Origin: a virus | Length of the DNA: 64,000 nt | IMG/VR virus record: IMGVR_UViG_3300007735_000791 | Coordinates: 1-64,000 of that record | Reading direction: 5' to 3' (one strand) | In this document: positions 8,364 through 16,335 of the stretch, piece after piece | Layout: every line of letters begins with the position of its first letter | Position numbering within the stretch: the first letter of the stretch is position 1 | Notes under the pieces: generated by a model | Database searches by the model: none | What the model saw: only the letters and a program-made list of their open reading frames with translations | What the model was told of the DNA's origin: nothing | Program-made: the position numbers and the translations under genes

Positions 8364-8623
8364 AAATACCACCGTTACTGCAAAATATCCTTCTTCGTAT
8401 GTTGGCTACTTTTGCTGCCTCTGGTTTAGGCGTAATTGGCGCAGGAACAATCGCTGGTGTCCCTATTTGGAAATCTGTCTTTATGGCAGGAATTGCTGGT
8501 GTAGCAACAGTAATTGAAGGTTTGTCACGTGCTTTTCTAGATGACGGTAAATTGACTAAAGAAGAAATTAATACGGTCTTTTCAAAAGTAGATAAGAAAG
8601 CACCTGCTAAAGAAAAAGTTTAA
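8360..8623 (+). CDS. Putative holin
   Basis: 87 residues. Two hydrophobic helices (LLRMLATFAASGLGVIGAGTIAG and WKSVFMAGIAGVATVIEGLSRAF) are joined by a short turn, followed by a basic tail (KVDKKAPAKEKV). Size, small-residue-rich helices and charged C-terminus fit actinophage holins, which permeabilise the membrane to release endolysin. It overlaps the preceding membrane gene and lies about 480 bases before the endolysin. Assignment rests on topology and context, as holins share little sequence. Confidence 0.6.
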   Translation: MKIPPLLQNILLRMLATFAASGLGVIGAGTIAGVPIWKSVFMAGIAGVATVIEGLSRAFLDDGKLTKEEINTVFSKVDKKAPAKEKV

Positions 8624-8635
8624 ATTAAAACTTAT

Positions 8636-8824
8636 ATGAAACGTCTATTTTTGGTTGTTGCTTTAACATTAGTTGGTTGCGGATATGACGGTGGCTACCG
8701 TTACGAATGCCAAGACCCAAACAACTGGAATAACGAAGAGTGTAAACCACCTATTTGCGAAGCAGCAGGTGCTTGCACGAAAGATTTAATTGGCTTTGAC
8801 CCTAATGAATTTAAAACCCCATAA
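8636..8824 (+). CDS. Small lipoprotein
   Basis: 62 residues. A basic start and short hydrophobic stretch (MKRLFLVVALTLVGCGY) end at a lipobox-like LVGC, so the Cys near position 15 is probably lipid-modified. The mature part is small and Cys-rich (RYECQDPNNWNNEECKPPICEAAGACTKDLIG). Similar tiny Cys-rich lipoproteins are common in environmental phages. A spanin-like or lysis-accessory role is possible from location only. Confidence 0.6.
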   Translation: MKRLFLVVALTLVGCGYDGGYRYECQDPNNWNNEECKPPICEAAGACTKDLIGFDPNEFKTP

Positions 8825-8832
8825 GGAGAAAT

Positions 8833-9111
8833 ATGAATAAATCTAGATATACACCAGAAGAACTGGACGCAAGGTTAAAGTTTGTTGTTGGTTGCATTTT
8901 AGGGCTTGTACTTACTATTACTACTATTGGCGTTTTGTATGCTTTAGTGTTTGTAACCCAACCTATTGGCGCTCAAGCAGAAAATGATAAAATGTTCTTT
9001 GGCGTTCTTTCTAGTGTGGCTACCTTTATTACGGGTACTCTTGCTGGATTAATGATTTCAACAGGGCGCAATAAAGAACAAACTACCGATGAGGAGACAA
9101 ACAATGTCTAA
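8833..9111 (+). CDS. Two-helix membrane protein, second holin candidate
   Basis: 92 residues. A charged N-terminus (NKSRYTPEELDARLK) precedes two membrane helices (FVVGCILGLVLTITTIGVLYALVFV; FGVLSSVATFITGTLAGLMIS) and a short acidic tail. It is a second holin or antiholin candidate, directly upstream of and overlapping the endolysin start. An AAGGAG site precedes the ATG. Which of the membrane genes triggers lysis cannot be told from sequence. Confidence 0.6.
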   Translation: MNKSRYTPEELDARLKFVVGCILGLVLTITTIGVLYALVFVTQPIGAQAENDKMFFGVLSSVATFITGTLAGLMISTGRNKEQTTDEETNNV

Positions 9112-9913
9112 AAAAGTTGATTGGGACTATGTTGCCCCAGTAAAAATGCCTGCTGATTTGAAAGGAATTCAACCTGGAAAACTTCCTGAGCATTTGCTTC
9201 GCCCAGCAGTTGGTGGTGGAAAACTCCATTGGCTTGCCGCGGCTGCTTGGGCTGCAATGGTGGAGAAGGCTAAGGCTGACGGTATTGAATTAAAGCCCGT
9301 CTCATCTGGAGATACTTATCGCACTTACGATTCGCAACTTACAGCGTTTAAACAACGCTACACCAAAGAACCTAATGGCAACTCAACAAGAACATTTGAA
9401 GGTGTCAAATGGTATAAGAAAGACCCAAAACTTGCTAGTTTGGCTGCTCCAGGCACTTCTCAGCATAATAGCGGGTTGGCAGTTGATGTTCATACTGCTG
9501 CTGAACCAAAACGCCTTAAATGGTTGATTGATAACGTTAAAACATTTGGATTTTCATGGGAGGTGGTTCCAGAAGAACCCTGGCACCTGCGCTATTGTGA
9601 TGGTGATACACCACCTGCTGCTGTCAAAGCCTACATGGATAAAAACAATATTAAAGCACCAGAAGGCAAAAGTGCTACTCCTGTTCCAGTTGTTGAAAGC
9701 GAAGATAAAAGTACCTTAAACATTAAGTTGGGAGATAAAAGCGACAAGGTAAAACAGTTGCAAGAACTTCTCAATAAAAAAGGTTTTGCTTGCACTGCTG
9801 ACGGTAATTTTGGACCTTCCACACAGAAAGCGTTGAATTACTTCAAACAATCTGTTAACCTGAAACCTAATGGTATCTGCAACGACAAAACATGGGACGC
9901 CATTACTGCATAA
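9104..9913 (+). CDS. Endolysin: VanY-type D,D-carboxypeptidase with peptidoglycan-binding domain
   Basis: 269 residues from ATG 9104, which has GAGGAG just upstream; an in-frame ATG at 9089 is less well placed. The N-terminal domain is a VanY/DacB zinc peptidase: SGDTYRTYDSQL, then SQHNSGLAVDV with His121 and Asp128, and EPWHLRY with His161 as zinc ligands. The C-terminal about 75 residues (LKLGDKSDKVKQLQELLNKKG, then DGNFGPSTQKALNYFK) form a PG_binding_1 wall-binding domain. No signal peptide, so release needs a holin. It cuts peptide stems of the host wall. Confidence 0.85.
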   Translation: MSKKVDWDYVAPVKMPADLKGIQPGKLPEHLLRPAVGGGKLHWLAAAAWAAMVEKAKADGIELKPVSSGDTYRTYDSQLTAFKQRYTKEPNGNSTRTFEGVKWYKKDPKLASLAAPGTSQHNSGLAVDVHTAAEPKRLKWLIDNVKTFGFSWEVVPEEPWHLRYCDGDTPPAAVKAYMDKNNIKAPEGKSATPVPVVESEDKSTLNIKLGDKSDKVKQLQELLNKKGFACTADGNFGPSTQKALNYFKQSVNLKPNGICNDKTWDAITA

Positions 9914-9937
9914 TCCGTTTACAAATTGGAGCACAAC

Positions 9938-10219
9938 TTGGACAACTCATCGTTAATTAACGATTTATTAAACCCTACAAAACAACTAACTCAACAGAAA
10001 TGTAAAGTAGGTCGCATGCTTGATATGCTTCCTGATGACACTTCTGATGCAATGAAAAAAGCAATTGAATTAATTCGCACTACGCAATATCAAGGTAAGA
10101 ACAAAACATACAGTAGTGTTTGGTTATCTAAGGTTCTTCGTAAAAACAGTTATCCAATAAGTCCAAGTACAATTCAACGACACGTCAACAAGGAGTGCTC
10201 TTGTGAACAATCTGATTAA
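9938..10219 (+). CDS. Small helical, possible DNA-binding protein
   Basis: 93 residues using TTG 9938, chosen because GGAG lies six bases upstream; a TTG at 9926 would overlap that site. The second half (KTYSSVWLSKVLRKNSYPISPSTIQRHVNKEC) reads like a helix-turn-helix that selects a DNA site. It overlaps the metallophosphoesterase start. Comparable HTH proteins near head genes occur in actinophages, but its role, regulatory or packaging, is unknown. Confidence 0.5.
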   Translation: MDNSSLINDLLNPTKQLTQQKCKVGRMLDMLPDDTSDAMKKAIELIRTTQYQGKNKTYSSVWLSKVLRKNSYPISPSTIQRHVNKECSCEQSD

Positions 10220-11354
10220 CGACTTAAATCAACCAAACAAAAACACCAAAGTTCTTGGAAAACTTCTTGAATTACTTGACCGTAAGAACATAGACATTGA
10301 AGATATTGGTGATGTAAAACGAGTATCTATTTACCAGTCTCTTACTAAAAACGAAGAAGGAGAAGCAGAAGTACATGACCTTGCTGCTATTCAATTTTCA
10401 CCTTCTTGGGATAGTGGTCCTGAATGGCCTGTTGTTCAACAAGGTCCAGCAATTAAATTACCGCCTAGAAAACCAATTGTCAAAACAAAAAACAAATACA
10501 AAAAATGCGTAATAGTGCCAGATGCTCAAATTGGTTATTACCGAGGACGCGATGGACAACTTGAACCAACTCACGATGAGAAAGCAATGCAAATTGCAAT
10601 TGAATTAATACGTGAAGTAAAACCACAAACCGTTGTTTGTGTTGGTGACAACTTAGACCTTCCTGAAATGGGTAAGTATTTAACTACTCCTGCGTATCAA
10701 CAAACAACTCAAGCAGCAATTGACCGTGCAACTAAGTTTTGTGCTGAACTTCGCGAGGCTGCTCCTAGTGCAACTATAGTTTGGTTAGCAGGAAACCACG
10801 AAGAACGCATGCCAAAGTATCTGTTAACTAATGCTGGTGCTGCTTATGGATTGCGAAAAGGAAACACTCCTGAATCTTGGCCTGTGTTAACTGTTCCATA
10901 TCTTTGCCGAATGGAAGAATTTGGCGTTGAATACCGACCAGGATATCCTGCATCTGATTTTTGGATTAACGAAAAACTTCGTGTTATTCATGGAGACAGA
11001 GTTAAATCATCAGGGTCAACGGCACATGTGTATCTTAACCAAGAAAAGACTTCTGTAATTTACGGACACATTCACAGAATTGAAACTGCATTTAAAACAC
11101 GAGAAGACTTTGATGGTCCTCGTACAATCATGGCAGCATCTCCTGGTTGTCTTGCTCGCATTGATGGAGCAGTCCCTTCAACTAGGGGCGGTGTTGACCT
11201 TGATGGACGACCATTGGTTCGCTATGAAAACTGGCAACAAGGAATGGCAGTTGTTACATACGAACAAAGTGGAGAACATAAATTCTCATACGAATTGATG
11301 CCCATTTACAATGGTTGGGCTATTTATCAAGGTAAAGAATTTATAGTCAAATAA
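10203..11354 (+). CDS. Calcineurin-like metallophosphoesterase
   Basis: 383 residues from GTG 10203, preceded by AAGGAG. The metal-binding motifs appear in order: VPDAQIGYY (about 105, Gln replacing the usual His of D-x-H), VCVGDNLDLPEMGKY (about 148), WLAGNHEERMPKY (about 197), RVIHGD, and IYGHIHRIE (about 288). The enzyme would hydrolyse a phosphoester such as a nucleotide, nucleic acid or phosphoprotein; the substrate is unknown. The N-terminal 100 residues are extra and unassigned. It is followed two bases later by the Ntn hydrolase gene. Confidence 0.8.
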   Translation: MNNLINDLNQPNKNTKVLGKLLELLDRKNIDIEDIGDVKRVSIYQSLTKNEEGEAEVHDLAAIQFSPSWDSGPEWPVVQQGPAIKLPPRKPIVKTKNKYKKCVIVPDAQIGYYRGRDGQLEPTHDEKAMQIAIELIREVKPQTVVCVGDNLDLPEMGKYLTTPAYQQTTQAAIDRATKFCAELREAAPSATIVWLAGNHEERMPKYLLTNAGAAYGLRKGNTPESWPVLTVPYLCRMEEFGVEYRPGYPASDFWINEKLRVIHGDRVKSSGSTAHVYLNQEKTSVIYGHIHRIETAFKTREDFDGPRTIMAASPGCLARIDGAVPSTRGGVDLDGRPLVRYENWQQGMAVVTYEQSGEHKFSYELMPIYNGWAIYQGKEFIVK

Positions 11355-11356
11355 AC

Positions 11357-11986
11357 ATGACTACCATTATCGGTGTTCAAGGAGATGGGTTTGCAGTAAT
11401 CTGTTCAGACTCTCGTGTGTCTACGTTTGGCGATAACTTTTCACAAATTGGAACATTACGAGAAGGTTCTAGCAAGGTTTCTCAAAACGGTAAATATCTT
11501 ATTGGTGCGGCTGGTGACGTTCGTGCTATCAACATTCTTCAACACGTGTTTCAACCTCCTGCTCCTCCAATAAATGCTAACAAGAAGACATTAGACCAAT
11601 TCTTTACAGCCAAATTCATACCAGCCTTAAGAGAGTGTTTTGAATCTCAAGGTTATGCTGTTCCTGAACGAGAAGACAAAGAACACATTGCAGAACAAGG
11701 CTCTTCGGTCATAGTTGCCGTTAATAGCAACATCTACGTTGTAGAAAGCGACTATTCGTGGTCTTCTGAAGCAACTGGGTTATATGCCTTAGGTTCAGGC
11801 TCGTCTTATGCTTTAGGAGCATTGCAAGTATTAATTCGTAACAAAAAAGTCAATAGTCAGTTGGCAAAGACGTATGCTCTTCGCGCTTTGGCTATTGCTT
11901 CCAAATACGACCCTAATACAGGGTCGCCTTATCATTCCTATGTACAAGGCGAAAAAGTAAGCGTTAAACGACGCAAAAAGGTATAA
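11357..11986 (+). CDS. Proteasome-beta-like Ntn hydrolase, possible prohead protease
   Basis: 209 residues with a proteasome beta-type pattern. Met removal would expose Thr as nucleophile (TTIIGVQGDGFAVICSDSR, matching Thr1, Asp17 and Arg19 positions). SSKVSQNGKYLIGAAGD supplies the Lys33-like residue, YALGSGSSYALGAL matches the Ser129 loop, and KYDPNTGSPYH fits the Asp166 region. Unlike many subunits there is no propeptide. It lies just upstream of portal, scaffold and capsid, and I see no conventional prohead protease in the window. A head-maturation protease is therefore inferred; host protein turnover is the alternative. Confidence 0.7.
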   Translation: MTTIIGVQGDGFAVICSDSRVSTFGDNFSQIGTLREGSSKVSQNGKYLIGAAGDVRAINILQHVFQPPAPPINANKKTLDQFFTAKFIPALRECFESQGYAVPEREDKEHIAEQGSSVIVAVNSNIYVVESDYSWSSEATGLYALGSGSSYALGALQVLIRNKKVNSQLAKTYALRALAIASKYDPNTGSPYHSYVQGEKVSVKRRKKV

Positions 11987-11987
11987 T
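11982..11987 (+). promoter_or_regulatory. TATAAT -10-like box before portal operon
   Basis: A perfect TATAAT overlaps the stop codon of the Ntn hydrolase gene, 30 bases before the ATG at 12017. No good -35 hexamer is visible at the usual distance. It could drive extra transcription of the portal-scaffold-capsid block. Confidence 0.3.
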
Positions 11988-12016
11988 TAAACCACAACCT
12001 ATCAAGGAGATTAAGT

Positions 12017-12322
12017 ATGTCCAAGAAAATTAATGTAGTAGATATTAAAGATGTTGCAACTAAAGGTGGAGCAATTGGCGTTGTTTCATACCTTATGTCC
12101 ACATGGGAAGTTGACCCTGCTCTTAACGTAGTAATTTTACCTGCTATTCTGTATGTGCTTAACGTGCTTAGCACTAAAATTGGAGACCCTCAAATTGCTA
12201 ACTTTTTTGCCAAACAAAGCAAAGTCGTTGAGGCCGCAGTTAAAGAAACAGTTGCACGACCAACTGAAGTTGCCAAGATTCCTGCAGTTAAGAAAGCCGC
12301 TCCAAAGAACAAAAAGAAGTAA
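12017..12322 (+). CDS. Small membrane-associated protein upstream of portal
   Basis: 101 residues. A central hydrophobic region (GGAIGVVSYLMST and LNVVILPAILYVLNVLS) suggests one or two membrane segments. It is followed by a Lys/Ala/Pro-rich tail ending PKNKKK. AAGGAG precedes the ATG. It sits eight bases before the portal gene. It resembles neither known scaffolds nor head proteins that I can name; a membrane-tethered assembly factor or holin-like protein is possible. Confidence 0.5.
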   Translation: MSKKINVVDIKDVATKGGAIGVVSYLMSTWEVDPALNVVILPAILYVLNVLSTKIGDPQIANFFAKQSKVVEAAVKETVARPTEVAKIPAVKKAAPKNKKK

Positions 12323-12330
12323 GTTCTTAA

Positions 12331-14013
12331 ATGGCAATTGATTTTTGGTCACCTTCTTATCGCGCTGCTGCTAGTGACTTAACAGTTGCTATTAGCCCTT
12401 TAGGGCTTGTTGAGTTAGCCGATGAAGAATTTGAAGTCCATGGTCCACGTCTAAACAGATACTCGTCTGCTTGGGCGTGGTACTTAGGACACCATTGGTC
12501 ATATCGCCGTGAGATGGGTGAATCTCAATTTTACATGAACTATGTCCGCACTATGTCGGATTACATTACCAACTTTTGTTTTGGCAAAGGAGTTCAATTT
12601 AAAACTCCAGAACAAAACAATGCAATCATTCCTCACCTCTTAGACGATGTATGGAATACTCACAATAACAAACATAAAGTTTTGTGGGAAATGGGACAAT
12701 TGGCTGGAGTTACTGGCGATTGTTTTGTTAAAGTAGCCTACGAAGAACCTTTTGTAGATACTGCTGGAATTCCACACGAAGGTCGTATCAGGGTTATCCC
12801 ACTTAACCCAGCGCATTGTTTCCCTGAATATCATCCGCATGACCGTGACCGCATTATTAGATTTAAACTTAAATATCGTTTTTGGGGAACTTCGGCTGAA
12901 GGCACTCGTCAGGTTTACACGTTTACAGAAATTCTTACTGACGAAACTATTCAACAATTTATTAATGATGAATTAATTGATGAATATCAAAACGTAATTG
13001 GAAACGTACCTGTTGTTCATATTGCTAACGTAAGTATCTCTTCATCTCCTTGGGGTCAATCTGACATTTGGGATGTTATTCCTTTAAACCGCGAACTGAA
13101 CGAAAAGATGACTGAGGTTTCAGACATCATTAACTACCACGCTGCTCCTGTAACAATTATTACTGGTGCAAAAGCAAGCCAACTTGAACGAGGTCCAAAG
13201 AAAGTTTGGGCTGGTCTGCCTAAAGATGCAAACGTGTTTAACCTTGAATCTCGTGGTGAAATGGCTGGAGCGCTTGAATACATTCAGTTTATTAAACGAA
13301 CAATGCATGAAATTACAGGCATTCCAGAAGCAGCATTAGGACAATTCCAACCAGTATCTAATACTTCTGGTGTTGCTTTGGCAATTCAGTACCAGCCTTT
13401 GATGAATCGTTATCAAATGAAAAAGATTCATTTTACAAAAGGTCTTGAGCGTATTAACGAACTTGTTATTCGTACTGCTGCTATGTTCCGACCAGAGATG
13501 TTAGTTTATAACCCTCAAAAAGCAGCAAAACCAGAACGAGACAATCTACTTCAACTAGACCCTGCTGACCCACTTACTTATAAAACAACATGTCATTGGC
13601 CTGACCCGTTGCCTGTAGATGTACTTATTAAACTTAATGAGGTGCAAGCAAAGATGTCATTGGGGTTGGAATCCAAGCGTGGTGCATTGCGTACGTTGGG
13701 TGAGGAGTTCCCGAACGAAAAGATGGAAGAAATCTTTGAAGAACTTATGGACGACGCTATTGACCAAGGTTCTTTGACCATGCTTAATTCTCAAATACAA
13801 TCCGCAATTATGATGGCAACAGGAATGTTGCCTAATAACGAAGGTCCTGTTGCTACGTCGGCTGGAGGGTCAGACGTGTCATCAGCAGGAAATTCTCAAG
13901 GTTCTATGCCTGGAACGGCTGTGAATCCTGTAGAATCAGACCTGATGAATCAATTGGTTAGCAAGGCTTATGGTGCTAGGTTCGCCCAGCGTCGTAATCC
14001 AGATGAAGAATAA
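12331..14013 (+). CDS. Portal protein
   Basis: 560 residues, the usual size for a phage portal, which forms the dodecameric DNA entry ring at one capsid vertex. Recognisable stretches are YLGHHWSYRREMGESQFYMNY near the start, ITNFCFGKGV, MGQLAGVTGDCFVKVAY, and a long helical part (FIKRTMHEITGIPEAALG, then NTSGVALAIQYQPL) typical of portal stems. It lies between the Ntn hydrolase and the scaffold-like gene, before the capsid gene, which is the normal order. Confident call. Confidence 0.88.
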   Translation: MAIDFWSPSYRAAASDLTVAISPLGLVELADEEFEVHGPRLNRYSSAWAWYLGHHWSYRREMGESQFYMNYVRTMSDYITNFCFGKGVQFKTPEQNNAIIPHLLDDVWNTHNNKHKVLWEMGQLAGVTGDCFVKVAYEEPFVDTAGIPHEGRIRVIPLNPAHCFPEYHPHDRDRIIRFKLKYRFWGTSAEGTRQVYTFTEILTDETIQQFINDELIDEYQNVIGNVPVVHIANVSISSSPWGQSDIWDVIPLNRELNEKMTEVSDIINYHAAPVTIITGAKASQLERGPKKVWAGLPKDANVFNLESRGEMAGALEYIQFIKRTMHEITGIPEAALGQFQPVSNTSGVALAIQYQPLMNRYQMKKIHFTKGLERINELVIRTAAMFRPEMLVYNPQKAAKPERDNLLQLDPADPLTYKTTCHWPDPLPVDVLIKLNEVQAKMSLGLESKRGALRTLGEEFPNEKMEEIFEELMDDAIDQGSLTMLNSQIQSAIMMATGMLPNNEGPVATSAGGSDVSSAGNSQGSMPGTAVNPVESDLMNQLVSKAYGARFAQRRNPDEE

Positions 14014-14051
14014 ACTGTTTATTACCTAAGTCAACATAAGCCCAACTAGAG

Positions 14052-14063
14052 AGGTATATACCT
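14052..14063 (+). promoter_or_regulatory. 12-bp perfect palindrome abutting scaffold start
   Basis: AGGTATATACCT is a perfect palindrome ending one base before the ATG at 14064 and containing part of the ribosome site (AGAGAGG). It could be a protein operator or a fold that tunes scaffold translation. Alternatively it is chance in AT-rich DNA. Confidence 0.3.
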
Positions 14064-14858
14064 ATGGCAAAGCAAGAAGAAGACGCTGTTACTATCCTTG
14101 CAGAAGCAACAGCAACAATGCTAGATGAGTCAGCAAAAGTAACAGGTCAAAAGACTAAGACCTTTACTGAAGATGACGTTGAAGGCATCCGCAAGCAAGA
14201 AAAAGACAAGATGTACAAGCGTCTTGAAGAATCGGATACCCGAACAAAGGTGCTTGAAGAGCAACTAAAAGTCATTTCTGCAGAGCGAGAAGCGGCTATT
14301 AAAAAAGCCGAAGAAACAGCACGTAAAGAAGAAGAGATTCGTAAGCAACGCGAATTTGAAGAATTGAGCGCAAAAGAACTCCTCCTAAAGCAGGAGACTG
14401 AGTTTACAAAGAAAATCAATGACGTTGAGAATGAGTGGAAAAATCGTCTAGAAGAGATTGAACGTGACCGTCAGGCACAGGCAGCCCTTTTAGAAAAAGA
14501 ACGACGCCATCAAGAACTTCAAAACTACATTTCTCGCCGTATGCAAGAGGAGCAAGAGTACATTATTCCACAACTCCTGCCTTTGATTAGCGGTTCTTCC
14601 GAAGAAGAAATTGAGTTGCAAATTAACAAGTACAAAGACGCAAGTTCTGCTATTCTAGAAAACGTCCAAAGAGTGACTGCGGAATCCCAAAGTCGCTTTA
14701 AGGCAGTAGGTGTAACAGCACCTCCTGTTGGACCTATGGAAACTCAAATGGAGCAGCAAACGTTAACTGCGGAAGATATCCGCAATATGTCAATGGAACA
14801 GTATCAAAAAATGCGTGAGAAACTTTTAAACGCACGTTCTTCAAAGGGTCGTTTCTAA
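14064..14858 (+). CDS. Scaffold-like coiled-coil head assembly protein
   Basis: 264 residues, very rich in Glu, Lys, Gln and Arg, with a long predicted coiled coil from about residue 45 to 165 (KMYKRLEESDTRTKVLEEQL; ENEWKNRLEEIERDRQAQAA). The position between portal and major capsid protein and the elongated charged helix are the hallmarks of internal scaffolds that template capsid assembly and are later removed. The short C-terminal helix (EDIRNMSMEQYQKMREKLL) may contact capsid subunits. Function is inferred from position and structure, not from sequence homology. Confidence 0.75.
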   Translation: MAKQEEDAVTILAEATATMLDESAKVTGQKTKTFTEDDVEGIRKQEKDKMYKRLEESDTRTKVLEEQLKVISAEREAAIKKAEETARKEEEIRKQREFEELSAKELLLKQETEFTKKINDVENEWKNRLEEIERDRQAQAALLEKERRHQELQNYISRRMQEEQEYIIPQLLPLISGSSEEEIELQINKYKDASSAILENVQRVTAESQSRFKAVGVTAPPVGPMETQMEQQTLTAEDIRNMSMEQYQKMREKLLNARSSKGRF

Positions 14859-14915
14859 CGAACTTTTAAAGAATAAATAAATTATCCACAATTACCTAAC
14901 AAAGGAATTTTCTAT

Positions 14916-16010
14916 ATGGCATATCCAGGCCCAGCGGGTGGTGCAGTTACTGGAGCAGACCTGTCGGCAATCACAACGACTGGCTACTCAAGTGATGCAA
15001 CACTCTCACCAGCAATTCAACAAATTTGGTCAAAAGAGATTTTGTTCCAAGCAATGCCTGTTCTTCGTTTTGAACAGTTCGCAGTAAAGAAGACAGAACT
15101 TGGCGTAATGCCTGGTTTGACAGTTAACTTTATGCGTTACACCAACCTCACAACTAACGACTATGCAGGCGCAGAATTGGTTGAAGGCGTTCGCATGGAG
15201 CCAAGTGCTCTTTCGGCAAGTCAGATTCAAATCACCGTAAAGGAACAAGGCAAGTCAGTTGCTGTCACCGAGTTGTTGCTTAACGCAGCATTTGATGACG
15301 TAATGGCATCGGCCTCACGTCTCCTTGGTCGTCACATGGCACAATCCATGGACATCCAAGCACGTAACACGCTTTACAGCGCAGGTGTTCCATTTGCTGG
15401 TGGTGCAGCAGTTGCTCCAAGCGTAGTGTTTGGTCGCAACACCAACGGTTCAACACGTGGTTCAATTGCTCCTTACGAGTACTCATCGGCTGGGTCGGCT
15501 TCGGCTCCTGGCTATCTCTCACCTGCAACTATCAAGGACGCAGTTGAAGTACTTGCTGGTCAGAACATCCCACGTCTTGGCGACACATACGTGTGCTTCG
15601 TTCACCCATCACAAAGCCGTTCGCTTCGTGACTGGCCTGAATTCATTGAAGTCACTAAGTACGCTGCTCCAGGCAACTTCATGCTTGGTGAAATTGGTCG
15701 TCTCTACGACGTTGTGTTCATTGAAACTACACAAGTGCTTCAAGGTCAAGCATCTACAGATGTTGTAGACCTTAGCCCAGGTGTAGCAGGAAACTTGGAC
15801 CCAATTTCAACATCGTACAACGCGATGATGATTGGTGACAACGCATTTGGTCAAGCAATTGCCTTGCCAGTTGAGTTGCGAGATGGTGGCGTCATTGACT
15901 TTGGTCGTGAGCATGGTCTTGCTTGGTACGCAATCTGGGGCTTCGGAGTTATCACTCACGAAAGCCGAGTGCTTATCAACACCAAGGGTGGCGCAATCGG
16001 CGCTTCCTGA
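14916..16010 (+). CDS. Major capsid protein, N4-gp56 type
   Basis: 364 residues. The opening (TTGYSSDATLSPAIQQIWSK, LRFEQFAVKKTELG) and the middle (ITVKEQGKSVAVTELLLN) with later PRLGDTYVCFVHPSQSRSLR fit the N4-gp56 branch of HK97-fold capsid proteins. The DNA is visibly richer in G/C than its neighbours (31 of 60 bases at 15541-15600) with many C-ending codons, as expected for the most highly translated virion gene. No N-terminal delta domain is evident, since the scaffold is separate. A strong terminator follows. Confidence 0.92.
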   Translation: MAYPGPAGGAVTGADLSAITTTGYSSDATLSPAIQQIWSKEILFQAMPVLRFEQFAVKKTELGVMPGLTVNFMRYTNLTTNDYAGAELVEGVRMEPSALSASQIQITVKEQGKSVAVTELLLNAAFDDVMASASRLLGRHMAQSMDIQARNTLYSAGVPFAGGAAVAPSVVFGRNTNGSTRGSIAPYEYSSAGSASAPGYLSPATIKDAVEVLAGQNIPRLGDTYVCFVHPSQSRSLRDWPEFIEVTKYAAPGNFMLGEIGRLYDVVFIETTQVLQGQASTDVVDLSPGVAGNLDPISTSYNAMMIGDNAFGQAIALPVELRDGGVIDFGREHGLAWYAIWGFGVITHESRVLINTKGGAIGAS

Positions 16011-16028
16011 TAATCTCAGGTAATTAAT

Positions 16029-16063
16029 TAAAGGGCCAGTGGGACTTACCCACTGGCCCTTTA
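16029..16063 (+). terminator. Strong intrinsic-type terminator after capsid gene
   Basis: AAGGGCCAGTGGG and CCCACTGGCCCTT form a perfect 13-bp GC-rich stem around a five-base loop (ACTTA), extendable by two A/T pairs to 15 bp. A short T/A-rich run follows (TTTATACTT). It lies 18 bases after the capsid stop, so it should cap the capsid transcript and may also protect its 3' end. It is the clearest terminator in the window. Confidence 0.88.
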
Positions 16064-16067
16064 TACT
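16062..16067 (+). promoter_or_regulatory. TATACT box after capsid terminator
   Basis: TATACT overlaps the tail of the terminator and lies about 30 bases before the ATG at 16096. It matches the motif seen at other gene starts and would allow transcription of the neck/tail genes to restart after the capsid terminator. No clear -35 box. Confidence 0.35.
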
Positions 16068-16095
16068 TGTAAGTGTCCAACCATAAGGAGAAAAC

Positions 16096-16326
16096 ATGGT
16101 ACGTAAAACAAAACAATTTGCTGAAGAAGTAGAAACTAATGAAGTTGAAGTTGCAATTCCTGTTCCAGCAGAAGGTAGTAACCTAGTTCAAGCCCGTATC
16201 AAGGGAACTTGGAAAATGTACTGGGGCCAGGAAGTGTATAATTTTGTAGATGGAAAACGATTCAATATCTCAAAAGATTTGTACGACTACCTGCGTAAGA
16301 GTGGAAATATTTACGACACTTTGTAA
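16096..16326 (+). CDS. Small protein after capsid gene
   Basis: 76 residues. An acidic N-terminus precedes a compact C-terminal part (ARIKGTWKMYWGQEVYNFVDGKRFNISKDL), ending YDYLRKSGNIYDTL. This pattern is common in small genes just after the capsid gene in diverse phages, function unknown. A head-tail joining or decoration role is plausible. AAGGAG lies upstream. Confidence 0.55.
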   Translation: MVRKTKQFAEEVETNEVEVAIPVPAEGSNLVQARIKGTWKMYWGQEVYNFVDGKRFNISKDLYDYLRKSGNIYDTL

Positions 16327-16335
16327 AGGATTTTA

